A DNA stretch of 64,000 bases, taken from Diaphorobacter aerolatus (GTDB lineage Bacteria; Pseudomonadota; Gammaproteobacteria; Burkholderiales; Burkholderiaceae_C). Below the pieces are notes generated by a model. It was given only the letters and a program-made list of their open reading frames with translations, was not told the origin of the DNA and made no database searches. The stretch spans positions 310,001 to 374,000 of the forward strand of contig NZ_CP060783.1 of assembly GCF_014489535.1 (NCBI RefSeq), given 5' to 3'. The position numbers and the translations under genes are program-made. Shown piece by piece: positions 16,133-25,992 of this stretch; position 1 is the stretch's first letter, and each line of letters begins with the position of its first letter.

Positions 16133-16515
16133 ATGGGTGACGACTATTTGGGCATGGGAAGTTATGGCATGCCCTATTTTTTTACGGGCAGCAGCCGCAA
16201 GCTACGCAGTTGTACCAGACATCTGGGACGGGGATTGGGCCTACTGCGGGTTTTAAGCCTGATTTGCCATATGCCCGAACACAACTGTCGCTGGGCAGAA
16301 TCCGTCCTTCTGGTCTAAAGACGGTGGTGCAGGTATGACACTTGGTTTGGCCCAAGGCCTCGGCAATCTCTTTATGGGGATGCAGCAATATGGCCTTGCC
16401 AAGAAGACGCTAGCCGAGAATCAGCGGCAGTTCGATATGAACTGGGGTGCTCAAAAATCCACTACCAACGCTGCTCTTGAAGATCGTCAGCGTGCTCGCA
16501 TTGCTTCCAATCCCG
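16133..16515 (+). pseudogene. phage virion-type protein, truncated and twice frameshifted
   Basis: A perfect AAAGGAGG lies 8 bases before ATG 16133. Adding one T to the T run at about 16185 and one G at about 16297 gives a continuous product: MGDDYLGMGSYGMPYFFYGQ, then GTGIGPTAGFKPDLPYA, NPSFWSKDGGAG and GMQQYGLAKKTLAENQRQFD...LEDRQRARIASNPG. The last part is a pattern I remember from small structural proteins of podovirus-type phages. Reading stops making sense at about 16515, where a fragment on the other strand begins. This is prophage debris in the island. Confidence 0.55.
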
Positions 16516-16785
16516 GTGATACAGCATGTCCAGCAGCATGTGACTCCATGTCCCAAGGAATGCCCCGTAGACGTATGCCAACCTGTTTTTGCTGAACAGG
16601 AATGGAAGACTCAGGAGACCGGCTGCTACCGTTGATCCAAGAAATGAATGGAGCACCGGGTCATGCCACGGCCCGATGTGAATGCCCGTGATCACCTCAA
16701 AAATCGCAGCGTTGTCGATCCAGACGTTAATGAGTCGCACCTGAATAACCTCAGGAACCCGCAAGCACACAGCCTCTCGGGGCAA
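16516..16785 (-). pseudogene. fragment of a membrane-bound, YdjM-like hydrolase
   Basis: The reverse strand reads VITGIHIGPWHDPVLHSFLG, then SLPFLFSKNRLAYVYGAFLG and WSHMLLDMLYH. The WHDPxLHS and SHxLLD histidine/aspartate pairs within hydrophobic helices match inner-membrane metal-dependent hydrolases of the YdjM/DUF457 type. Both ends are missing: the C-terminal side is fused to phage DNA at about 16515 and the N-terminal side stops at the IS element. A scrap, not a working gene. Confidence 0.5.
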
Positions 16786-16796
16786 CTCTCGATCCC

Positions 16797-16845
16797 CAAA
16801 ACTCCCAGTTTGTTATCCAATAGCACCAGTTTTCTGGGAGTTTTG
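16797..16845. other. long inverted repeat at the left end of the IS region
   Basis: CAAAACTCCCAG (16797-16808) pairs perfectly with CTGGGAGTTTTG (16834-16845). It may be part of the IS terminus or a terminator protecting the transposase from read-in. No matching copy is visible near the right end. Confidence 0.5.
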
Positions 16846-16850
16846 CCGTG

Positions 16851-18391
16851 ATGTTTGCCTGCCCCGCCACCGATGATTTCTTCCGCTCGCGCATTGATCA
16901 CATGATCGATGTGCGCCATCCGCTGGCTGTGCTGGCCTCGCGCATGCCCTGGCAGGAGATCGAGGCGCAGGTCGCCCAGGTCTTTTCTCGCAAGGCGCGC
17001 ACAGGTGCGGCTCTGCCCGATCTGGATCTCTTCGGCGAGCAGGTGCAGCGTGCTGCTCGCGCGAGCCATGCGGGGCGACCGCGCGTGCCGCTGCGCATCA
17101 TGATCTCGCTGCTGTACCTCAAGCACGCGTTCAATGAATCGGATGAGGCAGTGGTGGCCCGCTGGGCGGACACGCCGCGCTGGCAGTTCTTCTCGGGCTG
17201 CGCCTACTACGAGGATCGCCCGCCCTGCGACGCCACCACCCTGGTCAAATTCCGCCGACTGCTGGGCGAAGAAGGCGTGGAGGAATTGCTGGCGCAGACG
17301 ATTCGGGTGGCCGTGCAGCTCAAGCTGGTCTCCCTCAGCAACTCAGCCAGGTGATCGTGGACAGCACCGTGCAATCCAAGGCGATTGCCCACCCCATCGA
17401 CAGCCGCCTGCTGGAGACGGCACGCGCCAGGCTGGTGCAGGCCGCCAGGGACAATGGCATCGAGCTCAAGCAGACCTTTGCCAAGGAAGGCAAGGAACTC
17501 AGCCGCAAGGCCGGACGCTACGCCCATGCCCGCCAGTTCAAGCGCATGCGCCGGGCCATCAAGCGCCAGCGCACCATCGTGGGCAGGCTGGTGCGCGAGA
17601 TCGGGCGCAAGGCCAGCGCCCTTGGTCACGCGGTGCGCCAGGCATTGCAAGAGACCCTGGACAAAGCCGCACGCATCGCCACCCAAAGCCGCCAGCGCAA
17701 ACCCGTTGAGGGGCATCCCAAGCTCTACGCATGGCATGCCCCGGAGGTCAGCTGCATCAGCAAGGGCAAGGCCAGACAGCCCTACGAGTTTGGCGTGAAG
17801 GTGGGCATCGCCAGCACGCTCAGGGGCAACCTGATCGTGGGCGCCCGGGCGTTTGCGGGCAATCCGTATGACGGACACACGCTGAGCGAACAACTGGAGC
17901 AGTGCCGCATCCTGATGCAGGACTGTCAGGCCCGGCCCACGAGAGCCGTTGTCGATCTGGGCTACCGGGGTGTGGATGCGGACAACCCGGATGTGCGCAT
18001 CGTGCACCGGGGAAAGAGCAAACGGCTCAGCGCACAGGAGCGGCAACAACTCAAGCGCCGCCAGGCCATCGAGCCGATCATCGGGCACCTCAAGGCTGAT
18101 CACCGCATGAACCGCTGCCCTCTCAAGGGCGAGCAGGGCGACAGCGTGCATGCGGTGTTGTGTGCGGCGGGCTACAACCTCAGGTGGCTGCTGCGCATGA
18201 TCGCGAGGAAGGGGATTGCCTTTTTGTGGGCGATTTTTTTGTGGCTGCACGCCGTATGCACGCTGGCGTCAGAAGGGCTGCGTCGCGTTGAGAGAACAAC
18301 CCTCGCCGGACTTGAGCGAGCCAGTTCGGGCTGGCTGCGAGTCATGGGCTGCGAGCGCTGGCAACCCTTGGGCGGGGGTAGAGTCGCTTGA
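16851..18391 (+). pseudogene. IS5/IS1182-type transposase (DUF772 + DDE), frameshifted
   Basis: The first frame (to 17354) holds the DUF772 domain: MIDVRHPLAVLASRMPWQEI, GRPRVPLRIMISLLYLKHAFNESD and CDATTLVKFRRLLGEEGVEELL. The second frame (from about 17340 to 18391) starts VIVDSTVQSKAIAHPIDSRLLE and contains the DDE core with VVDLGYRG and the Glu in QAIEPIIGHLK. The join at about 17340 needs one added base; no A6G-like slippery site is present, so programmed frameshifting is unlikely. The C-terminal 35 residues look like read-through into flanking DNA. Confidence 0.8.
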
Positions 18392-18668
18392 AATGAATAT
18401 TTCAGGGACGACTAATGAGCACGAAGGTCAGATTGCTGACCGTCATTGGCTTGGCTTTGTTGATGGGCGCAAGCAGTCCGAAGTGAAGGGGGGTGACTGG
18501 CATGAGTGTGTTCTTTCAGGCAAGACTATCCCACACCGTCACTAATATTTGAACGGTTGCAGGTCGTGAGACGTGAGGGAAGTTGCGGGGGTATGAAGCC
18601 AGTTATCCCTGACTTATCCCCGACTGTCGATCAAGCGTGTGTAAGTGCTTGTCGTAGTTGATATTTGT
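18392..18668. other. island right end without a clear gene
   Basis: Contains a short ORF at 18415-18486 that looks like a signal peptide (MSTKVRLLTVIGLALLMGAS) and would continue as EVKGGDWHECVLSG if one base were added. It also holds the TTATCCC repeat at 18603-18623. Nothing else supported. Confidence 0.35.
18603..18623. repeat. TTATCCC-N4-TTATCCCCGA motif, right copy
   Basis: Same two-part motif and spacing as 14300-14320, about 45 bases inside the right att repeat. Confidence 0.45.
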
Positions 18669-18742
18669 TGGAGCGGGCGATGGGAATCGAACCCACGTTA
18701 TTTGCTTGGGAAGCAAGAGTCCTGCCATTGAACGACGCCCGC
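18669..18742 (-). tRNA. tRNA-Gly (anticodon CCC)
   Basis: The reverse strand folds as a tRNA: acceptor GCGGGCG/CGCCCGC, T arm GGGTTCGATTCCC, anticodon loop TTCCCAA with anticodon CCC, discriminator T and genomically encoded CCA. The anticodon stem has a C-A mismatch at its outer pair. Its 3' end is the integration site of the island to its left, and the gene remains whole because the element carried a copy of the 3' end. Confidence 0.93.
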
Positions 18743-18803
18743 AGTTCGGAGGAGCCTGCGATTCTAGCGCAGTCCGTCGCTGATGAGATCAGAGAAGCCT
18801 TGG

Positions 18804-18835
18804 CAAAAAGCCGCTGCGCATGCGCAAGCGGCTTT
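18804..18835 (-). terminator. intrinsic terminator of gabD
   Basis: AAAGCCGCT and AGCGGCTTT flank a GCGC-AT-GCGC tip, with one bulged A. The A run on the left becomes a U tract on the reverse strand, 25-55 bases after the gabD stop. Confidence 0.7.
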
Positions 18836-18860
18836 GGCTTTTGTGGTGATCCGCGATGGA

Positions 18861-20351
18861 TCACTTCATCACGTCGCCGATGCACATGTATTTGATTTCC
18901 ACATAGTCGTCGATGCCGAAGTGCGATCCCTCGCGGCCGATGCCTGATTGTTTGACGCCGCCGAATGGGACGTGTTCGGTCGCGAGAATGCCGACGTTGA
19001 TGCCGACCATGCCGTATTCGAGCGCTTCGCCGACGCGGAAGATGCGGCCTACGTCTCGGGTGTAGAAATAGCTGGCGAGACCGAATTCCGTGTCGTTGGC
19101 GGCTGCGATGGCTTCCTGTTCGGTCTTGAACTTGAACACTGGCGCGAGCGGGCCGAAGGTTTCCTGTTTGGCGACGAGCATGTCGGCCGAGGCGTCGGCG
19201 AGCACGGTGGGTTCGAAGAATTGTCCCGAGCCGAGCTGCTTGAGCTGGTGTCCGCCGGTGACCACGCGACCGCCCTTGGAGACGGCGTCGTCCAGATGAC
19301 GCTGCACCTTGGCGATGGCCGCGTCTTCGATCAGCGGGCCCTGGGTGACGTCGGCGTCGAAACCATTGCCGACCTTGGTCGCCTGTACCTTGGCCGCAAA
19401 TTTGGTGACGAACTCGTCATACACGCCTTCCTGCACGTAGAAGCGGTTGGTACACACGCAGGTCTGTCCGGCGTTGCGGTATTTGCTCGCAAATGCGCCT
19501 TCGACGGCGGAATCGATGTCGGCGTCGTCGAACACGAGAAACGGCGCATTGCCGCCGAGTTCGAGCGAGAGCTTCTTGACCGTGGGTGCGCTTTGCGCCA
19601 TCAGGATGCGGCCGACTTCGGTGGAGCCGGTGAATGAGAGGTGGCGCACAACATCGCTCGCGCACAACACCTTGCCAACCGCGACGGAGTTTTCCGCATC
19701 GGCCGTGATGATATTGATGACGCCTGCGGGGATGCCCGCGCGGATCGCCAGTTCCACGGCGGCGAGTGCCGTGAGCGGCGTGAGTTCAGCAGGTTTGATC
19801 ACGACGGTGCAGCCTGCGGCGAGCGCGGGCGCGACCTTGCGGGTGATCATGGCCAGTGGAAAGTTCCACGGCGTGATCGCTGCGCACACGCCGACCGGAG
19901 CCTTCATGACGAGCAGGCGGCGGTTGTTGTCGAACTGCGGAAGCACTTCGCCATTCACGCGCTTGGCTTCTTCCGCAAACCATTCCACAAAGCTCGCCGC
20001 GTAGGCCACTTCGCCCTTGGCCTCGGCCAGCGGCTTGCCTTGCTCGGCGGTCATGATGCGGCCAAGGTCGTCCTGATGGGCCATGAGCAGGTCGTACCAC
20101 TTGCGCAGGACGATGCTGCGCTCCTTGGCGGTCTGGGTGCGCCACTGTGGCCAGGCCTGATTGGCGGCGGCAATGGCTGTTTCGGTGTCCTTTGCGCCGA
20201 GGTCGGCTACGTCGGCAAGATGAGCGCCAGTGGCCGGATCCGTCACCGCAAATCGCGTCTTTCCTCCTACCCACTTGCCGCCGATATAGGCGTCGGTCTT
20301 GAGCAGGGTCGGGTCCTTGAGTCCGGAAAGCGGTGATGTCTTGGTGTCCAT
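18861..20351 (-). CDS. gabD: NAD(P)-dependent succinate-semialdehyde dehydrogenase
   Basis: 496 residues from ATG 20351 with AGGAGA 8 bases upstream; the frame is open further upstream without a better start. Aldehyde dehydrogenase fold: ITPWNFPLAMITRKVAPALAAGC around 165-190, LSLELGGNAPFLVFDDAD with the catalytic Glu, and NAGQTCVCTNRFYVQ with the catalytic Cys at about 298. FGGVKQSGIGREGSHFGIDDYVE near the end is diagnostic of GabD. It oxidises succinate semialdehyde to succinate (GABA and related catabolism). Stands alone between tRNA-Gly and the divergent alaS. Confidence 0.93.
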   Translation of the reverse strand: MDTKTSPLSGLKDPTLLKTDAYIGGKWVGGKTRFAVTDPATGAHLADVADLGAKDTETAIAAANQAWPQWRTQTAKERSIVLRKWYDLLMAHQDDLGRIMTAEQGKPLAEAKGEVAYAASFVEWFAEEAKRVNGEVLPQFDNNRRLLVMKAPVGVCAAITPWNFPLAMITRKVAPALAAGCTVVIKPAELTPLTALAAVELAIRAGIPAGVINIITADAENSVAVGKVLCASDVVRHLSFTGSTEVGRILMAQSAPTVKKLSLELGGNAPFLVFDDADIDSAVEGAFASKYRNAGQTCVCTNRFYVQEGVYDEFVTKFAAKVQATKVGNGFDADVTQGPLIEDAAIAKVQRHLDDAVSKGGRVVTGGHQLKQLGSGQFFEPTVLADASADMLVAKQETFGPLAPVFKFKTEQEAIAAANDTEFGLASYFYTRDVGRIFRVGEALEYGMVGINVGILATEHVPFGGVKQSGIGREGSHFGIDDYVEIKYMCIGDVMK

Positions 20352-20554
20352 GGCGGTGTCTCCTGGGGTTTTTGGCGATCGATGTGTCGTTGGCGGCGAG
20401 GCTGCCGCGTTGATCGCAAAGGATACTGGCAGAAAGGAATCTTCAATGCGTTTGGGGTTTGAAATTTCTCCAAACGAGATGCGCACTCTGATATGCAAAA
20501 TCATTCAGGCCGAAAATCGTGTCGGGCGTCGATCTGGTTTATGCAGGGGATCCG

Positions 20555-20579
20555 TGACGGTATGCGCAAAAACCTATAA
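20555..20579 (+). promoter_or_regulatory. probable alaS promoter
   Basis: A consensus -10 box TATAAT at 20574-20579 lies 55 bases before the alaS start. GTGACG at about 20555-20560 is a possible -35, but the spacing is short (about 14-15). Confidence 0.5.
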
Positions 20580-20633
20580 TGCCAGGTTCACTACTGAGGC
20601 GGTCAACCGGCACTCAGAACCCAAGACACCACC

Positions 20634-23258
20634 ATGAGCACACCCACTTTTTCCGTTGCAGATATTCGCAAGACGTTCCTGGACTTTTTCGCATCCAAGG
20701 GTCACACCGTGGTGGCGTCCAGCTCGCTCGTGCCGGGCAACGATCCGACGCTGATGTTCACCAACTCGGGCATGGTGCAGTTCAAGGACGTGTTCCTGGG
20801 CGAGGACAAGCGCCCCTACACGCGCGCCACGTCGGTGCAGGCTTGCCTGCGCGCCGGCGGCAAGCACAACGATCTGGAAAACGTGGGCTACACCGCGCGC
20901 CACCACACGTTTTTCGAGATGCTTGGCAACTGGTCGTTTGGCGATTATTTCAAGCAGGAATCCATCCAGTGGGGTTGGGAACTGTTGACCAAGGTGTTCG
21001 GTCTGCCCGCCGAAAAGCTGCTCGCCACCGTCTATGAAGAGGACGACGAGGCCTACGACATCTGGACCAAGGTCATCGGCCTGCCGCCCGAGCGCGTGAT
21101 CCGCATCGGCGACAACAAGGGCGGGCGCTACAAGAGCGACAACTTCTGGATGATGGCCGACACCGGCCCGTGCGGCCCGTGCTCGGAAATCTTCTACGAC
21201 CACGGCGCGCACATCGCAGGCGGCCCTCCGGGGAGCCCGGACGAAGATGGTGACCGCTTCATCGAAATCTGGAACCACGTGTTCATGCAGTTCGACATGA
21301 AGGAAGACGGCTCGGTCGTGCGTCTGCCCGCGCCATGCGTCGATACCGGCATGGGCCTGGAGCGCCTGGCAGCGATTCTTCAGCATGTGCACAGCAATTA
21401 CGAGATCGACCTGTTCCAGGCGCTCATCAAGGCTGCGGCGCGCGAGACGCACATCCAAGACCTGAACACGCCGTCGCTCAAGGTGATCGCCGATCACATC
21501 CGCGCGACTTCGTTCCTCGTCGCCGACGGCGTGATTCCGTCGAATGAAGGCCGTGGCTACGTGCAGCGCCGCATCATCCGCCGCGCCATTCGTCACGGCT
21601 ACAAGCTCGGCCAGAAGACGCCGTTCTTTCACAAGCTGGTGCACGACCTCGTGTTGCAGATGGGCGATGCCTACCCCAAGCTCCAGGAGCAGGAAGCGCA
21701 CATCACCAGCGTGCTCAAGGCCGAGGAAGAGCGCTTCTTCGAGACGCTTGCGAACGGCATGGAAATTCTCGATGGCGCGCTGTCCGGTGGCGTCAAGGTG
21801 CTGCCCGGCGACGTGGCCTTCAAGCTGCACGACACCTATGGCTTCCCGCTCGATCTCTCGAACGACGTGGCACGCGAGCGCGGCCTGACCGTCGATGAGG
21901 CGGGCTTCAACGCCGCGATGGAACACCAGAAGACCACGGCCCGCGCGGCCGGTAAGTTCAAGATGGACCGCGCGCTCGAATACGCGGGCGATGTCAACAC
22001 CTTCACCGGCTACGAAAAGCTGGCCGAATCGGCCAAGGTGCTCGCGCTGTATCGCGAAGGTGAGAGCGTGAACGAACTCAAGGTCGGCGAGAGCGGTGTC
22101 GTGGTGCTCGACACCACGCCGTTCTATGCGGAGTCCGGCGGTCAGGTGGGTGACCAGGGCAAGATCACGGCGGGCACGACGGTGTTCAAGGTGGAAGACA
22201 CCCTGAAGGTCAAGGCCGAGGTGTTCGGCCATCACGGCACGCTTGAATCGGGCGCGCTCAAGGTGGGCGATGCGGTGCAGGCCGAGGTGGACACGCAATT
22301 GCGCGCTGCGACGATGCGCAACCACTCGGTCACGCACATCATGCACAAGGCGCTGCGCGAAGTGCTGGGCGGCCACGTCCAGCAAAAGGGTTCGCTGGTC
22401 AACGCCGATCGCACGCGTTTCGATTTTGCGCAGAACGCACCGGTCACGCCCGCGCAGATTCGCGAGATCGAGAAACGGGTGAATGCCGAGATCCTCGCCA
22501 ACACCGACACGCAGGCCCGCGTGATGGACATCGAGAGCGCCCAGAAGACCGGCGCGATGATGCTGTTCGGCGAGAAATATGGCGACACCGTTCGCGTGCT
22601 CGATATCGGCTCCAGTCGCGAACTCTGCGGTGGCACACACGTTCATCGCACCGGTGACATCGGCCTCTTCAAGGTGGTCGGCGAATCCGGCGTGGCCGCT
22701 GGCGTGCGCCGTGTGGAGGCAGTGACCGGCGAGAACGCGCTGGCCTATCTGCAATCGCTCGAATCCACCGTGGACGAAGCGGCTGCGACGCTCAAGACAC
22801 CGGCGGCTGAGCTGAATCACCGCATCGGCTCGGCGCTCGAGCAGATCAGGGCGCTTGAAAAGGAAGTCGCGGCGCTCAAGGGCAAGCTGGCCTCCAATCA
22901 GGGCGACGAATTGGTCGGCCAGGCGGTGGATGTCAAGGGCATCAAGGTGCTTGCCGCGAGGCTCGAAGGCGCGGACGCCAAGACCCTGCGCGAGACCATG
23001 GACAAGCTCAAGGACAAGCTCGGCGCGGCCGCAATCGTTCTGGCGGCGGTCGATGGTGACAAGGTACAACTCGCCGCCGGCGTGACCAAGGCCGAAACCG
23101 CCAGGGTCAAGGCCGGTGAACTCGTGAACTTCGTCGCTCAGCAAGTGGGCGGCAAGGGCGGCGGCAAGCCCGACATGGCGATGGCGGGTGGCACGGACGC
23201 ATCGGGCGTGGCGGCTGCACTGGCGTCGGTTCAGGCGTGGGTCACTGAACGCGTGTAA
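20634..23258 (+). CDS. alaS: alanine-tRNA ligase
   Basis: 874 residues, full length and intact. The class II catalytic domain is at the N-terminus ([66 protein letters not shown]). The editing domain has the zinc/active-site motifs [11 protein letters not shown] and [13 protein letters not shown] (about 665-680), and the C-terminal C-Ala region ends the protein. It charges tRNA-Ala and hydrolyses mischarged Ser/Gly-tRNA-Ala. The best housekeeping anchor in the window. Followed by a clear terminator. Confidence 0.98.
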   Translation: MSTPTFSVADIRKTFLDFFASKGHTVVASSSLVPGNDPTLMFTNSGMVQFKDVFLGEDKRPYTRATSVQACLRAGGKHNDLENVGYTARHHTFFEMLGNWSFGDYFKQESIQWGWELLTKVFGLPAEKLLATVYEEDDEAYDIWTKVIGLPPERVIRIGDNKGGRYKSDNFWMMADTGPCGPCSEIFYDHGAHIAGGPPGSPDEDGDRFIEIWNHVFMQFDMKEDGSVVRLPAPCVDTGMGLERLAAILQHVHSNYEIDLFQALIKAAARETHIQDLNTPSLKVIADHIRATSFLVADGVIPSNEGRGYVQRRIIRRAIRHGYKLGQKTPFFHKLVHDLVLQMGDAYPKLQEQEAHITSVLKAEEERFFETLANGMEILDGALSGGVKVLPGDVAFKLHDTYGFPLDLSNDVARERGLTVDEAGFNAAMEHQKTTARAAGKFKMDRALEYAGDVNTFTGYEKLAESAKVLALYREGESVNELKVGESGVVVLDTTPFYAESGGQVGDQGKITAGTTVFKVEDTLKVKAEVFGHHGTLESGALKVGDAVQAEVDTQLRAATMRNHSVTHIMHKALREVLGGHVQQKGSLVNADRTRFDFAQNAPVTPAQIREIEKRVNAEILANTDTQARVMDIESAQKTGAMMLFGEKYGDTVRVLDIGSSRELCGGTHVHRTGDIGLFKVVGESGVAAGVRRVEAVTGENALAYLQSLESTVDEAAATLKTPAAELNHRIGSALEQIRALEKEVAALKGKLASNQGDELVGQAVDVKGIKVLAARLEGADAKTLRETMDKLKDKLGAAAIVLAAVDGDKVQLAAGVTKAETARVKAGELVNFVAQQVGGKGGGKPDMAMAGGTDASGVAAALASVQAWVTERV

Positions 23259-23281
23259 ACCACGCGAGCGCGGTTGCGCAC

Positions 23282-23313
23282 AAAAAATGTCGGGATCAAG
23301 CCCGGCATTTTTT
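23282..23313 (+). terminator. intrinsic terminator of alaS
   Basis: AAAAAATGTCGGG-ATCAAG-CCCGGCATTTTTT; 13-bp stem with one G-U pair and T6, 24 bases after the stop. Confidence 0.9.
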
Positions 23314-23329
23314 GCGTCTGGTGTATCGA

Positions 23330-23378
23330 TAGGGCCTGTTCGCACAACCCAGGGGGTCGCGTTTTATGAACAGGCCCT
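23330..23378. repeat. short TAGGGCCTGTTC inverted-repeat element
   Basis: TAGGGCCTGTTCGC at 23330 and TGAACAGGCCCT at 23367-23378 form 12-bp inverted arms around a 25-base centre. It lies between the convergent alaS and tolC-like genes, and its right arm ends 5 bases from the tolC-like stop. Same family as the 110-bp element at 46195. Confidence 0.75.
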
Positions 23379-23382
23379 GGCC

Positions 23383-24749
23383 TCATTTGGCGAGCAGTGC
23401 ATCGACCTTGGCGACGTCCTCTTCGCCCAGGATGCCGGCCGCCTGGCGCAGCTTGAGTTCACCCATCAGCACGTCATAGCGCGCCTTCGCCAGATCACGC
23501 TTGGTCTGGTAGAGCTGGCTTTGCGCGTTGAGAATGTCGATGTTGATGCGCACACCTACCTGATAGCCGAGCAGGTTGGCGTCCAGCGCGCTCTGGCTCG
23601 ATTCGACTGCGGCCTCGAGCGCCTTCACCTGTCCCATGCCGGACTGCACACCCAGATAGGCCGCGCGCGAGGCCTGCGCCACGCTGCGCCGCGCGTTGTC
23701 GAGATCAGCCTGGGCCTTCTCTTCGAGAGACAGCGTTTCCTTGACGCGGTTTTGCACGGCAAATCCCGCGAACAGCGGCACGTTGAGCGCCACGCCGACG
23801 CTTGCGCTGGTGGCGCGCGAATGCACGAACGGCTGGGACGTCATGCCATTGGGATTGCGCTGAATGCCGTAGCTGGCCTGCAGATCGACGGTCGGCAGAT
23901 GACCGGTTTCGGCTTTTTTGGTTTCGAGCCGCGCAATGTCGAGCGCGATCATCGCCTGCCGCACGACCGGCTGCGTGGATTCTGCGGTGTCCACCCATTG
24001 GTTCAGATCGGCTGGCTGCACTTCGGGCAGTCGCACCGGCTGCGCGAGCGGCAGCGGCGCAATGCCGGCACGCCCGACGATCTGATCGAGTGCGAGCCGC
24101 TTGACCTGTAGATCATTGGTCGCCGCAATCTCCTGCGCGCTGGCAAGATCGTGGCGTGCCTGAGCTTCGCGTGAATCGGTGATCGTCGCGTTGCCGAGTT
24201 CGAAGTTGCTCTTGGCCGACGCCAGTTGCTCGGAAATCGCCTTCTTCTGGGCCTGCACGACGGTGAGGGTGTCCTGCGCCGCAAGCACGTCGAAATAGGC
24301 CTGGCTCACACGGATCAGCAGGTCCTGCTCGGCCGCATCCATCTGCGCCATCGCGATCTCCACGCTGCGCTTGCCTTGCTGGAACGTGATGCGATTGGCC
24401 GGACGATACAGCGGCTGGCTCGCCACGATGGCCGCTTGCTGCGACGGGCCATGCAGATCGAAATTCTGCGCCAGAGGCGTCGGCGTCTTGACGCGATATT
24501 GGGTGTGGGCCGTGCTGACCGCCGCCTGCGCTCCCACGGTGGGCAGCAACCCGGCGCGGGCCTGTTCACTGCGGCTCACGGTGGCGTCGTACTGCGCCCG
24601 CGAGGACTGCCACGGGCATCGTAGCCGCGCGCCTGCTCCACCAATTCAAGCAGGCTTTGCGCCCGGGCCGGGTGAATTGCAACCGCGCCAAGCAGCGACG
24701 CGACCGTCACAGCGAGCGGAAATTTGCGCAATGAAACGGAGTAGGGCAT
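23383..24749 (-). pseudogene. tolC: TolC-family outer membrane efflux protein, frameshifted
   Basis: 455 residues after restoring one base at about 24610. Start ATG 24749 has AGGAAGGA upstream. The signal peptide FPLAVTVASLLGAVAIHPARAQ is followed by SLLELVEQARGYDA; then, in the shifted frame, WQSSRAQYDATVSRSEQARAGLLPTVG. Two repeated OEP domains with long heptad-type helices follow, e.g. RVSQAYFDVLAAQDTL and LFAGFAVQNRVKETL. Forms the trimeric outer-membrane/periplasmic exit duct used by RND pumps and type I secretion. Lies downstream of the rhodanese and methyltransferase genes on the same strand, a usual Burkholderiales arrangement. Confidence 0.88.
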
Positions 24750-24865
24750 GTGGTGTCCTTCCTGCAAATCGGCATGACTGAACCACCTGCGCGGCGCGTG
24801 CAGGGCGCCGATGCAGGAGGATGGTTGAAGTGATCTGACGGCTTTTCGAACCTGCGCGTGGTGAC

Positions 24866-25207
24866 TCAGTAGCGGGGTACCGATGGCGCCACTTCCTGTG
24901 ACCACGCATCGATTCCGCCAGTGATGTTGGCGACATGTTCGAACCCCTGACGTTCAAGAAAGTCTGCGACGCGCAAACTGCGCATGCCGTGGTGACACAG
25001 GCACGCCATCGGGCGTGTCGGGTCGAGTTCGGCAATGCGGGCGGGAATCTCGCCCATCGGGATCGTGACCAGTTCAAAGTCTGCGGGCGCGACACTCGCG
25101 GTCTGCAGCTCCCACGCTTCGCGCACGTCCAGCACCAGTGGGCGGGCACCTTCGGGCGCGGCGGCAATCCACTCGGCGAGCTGTGCGGGGCGAATGTGGG
25201 CAATCAT
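24866..25207 (-). CDS. single-domain rhodanese (sulfurtransferase)
   Basis: 113 residues from ATG 25207 with AGGAAA upstream. Rhodanese fold: PLVLDVREAWEL near residue 25 (CH2A-like box) and active-site loop CHHGMRS with the persulfide-forming Cys at about 70, ending in GGIDAWSQEV. Transfers sulfane sulfur; partner unknown. About 30 bases downstream of the methyltransferase gene and about 115 upstream of the tolC-like gene, so probably one transcription unit. Confidence 0.9.
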   Translation of the reverse strand: MIAHIRPAQLAEWIAAAPEGARPLVLDVREAWELQTASVAPADFELVTIPMGEIPARIAELDPTRPMACLCHHGMRSLRVADFLERQGFEHVANITGGIDAWSQEVAPSVPRY

Positions 25208-25236
25208 GCGTATTTCCTGGAAGGATGAAAAACGGC

Positions 25237-25947
25237 TCAGAACCTGAACGGCGAAGGTTCCGTGAAATTCACGAGGCGCGGTGCAACGATGTCCCACGGT
25301 TGCTTAACTTCGAAGCTGTTGCCGTTGCGTGTCACGACGGTGGCGCGCATCATCGGCTCTTGCCCGACGATGGCGACAAGGCGACCACCCTCGGTGAGCA
25401 GCGACAGCAGGTTTTGCGGCACTTCGGCCACCGAGCCGCTGACCATGACGATGTCGAACGGGCCTTCGGCGCTCAGATCGCGCGAGCCGTCGCCCATGCG
25501 GACTTCCACGTTGATAATGCCGGACGAACGCAGGTTTTCCTTGGCGAATTCGACCAGATCGGCATTGATTTCCAGCGTCAGCACCTGCGATGCGCTGCGG
25601 CCCAGCAAAGCGGCCATATAACCCGAGCCAGCGCCGATTTCGAGCACGCGGTCGGTGGTTTTCACGGCGGCATCCTGGAGCATGCGGGCTTCCACGCGCG
25701 GGGGCAGCATCATCTGGCCGGTGCGCTCGGCCTCTTCGACGGAATCATTGAGCGGAATCTCGATGTCCATGAACGCCATGGAGCGGTAGGCGATCGGCAC
25801 GAATTCCTCGCGACGCACCTGGGTCATGAGATCGAGCACGTCCTCGGCCAACACGCGCCACGGGCGAATCTGCTGCTCAATCATGTTGAAGCGGGCCTGT
25901 TCGACAAGATTGCTGGTGTCGGCGGACGTGTTCAAGGGCATGTTCAT
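25237..25947 (-). CDS. pcm: protein-L-isoaspartate O-methyltransferase family protein
   Basis: 236 residues; ATG 25947 has GGAG at good spacing (a second ATG at 25941 is possible). SAM-binding motif I VLEIGAGSGYMAALLG at about 105-120 and motif EVRMGDGS. The N-terminal MIEQQIRPWRVLAEDVLDLM and PRVEARMLQDA resemble the PCMT-like proteins found upstream of tolC in Burkholderiales; classical PCMT activity is not guaranteed. Cytoplasmic. First gene of the pcm-rhodanese-tolC block. Confidence 0.88.
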   Translation of the reverse strand: MNMPLNTSADTSNLVEQARFNMIEQQIRPWRVLAEDVLDLMTQVRREEFVPIAYRSMAFMDIEIPLNDSVEEAERTGQMMLPPRVEARMLQDAAVKTTDRVLEIGAGSGYMAALLGRSASQVLTLEINADLVEFAKENLRSSGIINVEVRMGDGSRDLSAEGPFDIVMVSGSVAEVPQNLLSLLTEGGRLVAIVGQEPMMRATVVTRNGNSFEVKQPWDIVAPRLVNFTEPSPFRF

Positions 25948-25992
25948 GGGTTACTCCGAATGCGGGCTCAGGGATCAGACAAACCGCCGATT

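Larger units (their letters stand above)
16797..18391 (+). mobile_element. IS5/IS1182-type insertion sequence (ends approximate)
   Basis: A transposase gene of about 1540 bases fills the region, preceded by a long hairpin. It interrupts or abuts a hydrolase fragment on its left. I could not find a terminal inverted repeat pair or a target duplication, so the boundaries are estimates. Confidence 0.7.

Noticed and set aside
17330..17360. Programmed ribosomal frameshift in the IS transposase
   Set aside because: No slippery heptamer or stimulatory hairpin is evident, and single-base losses occur throughout the window, so an indel is simpler.
20574..23345. Very long open frame (over 900 codons) antisense to alaS
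   Set aside because: It mirrors a perfectly conserved AlaS. Long antisense frames arise from GC-rich codon bias, and its translation is His/Arg/Leu-rich without any domain.
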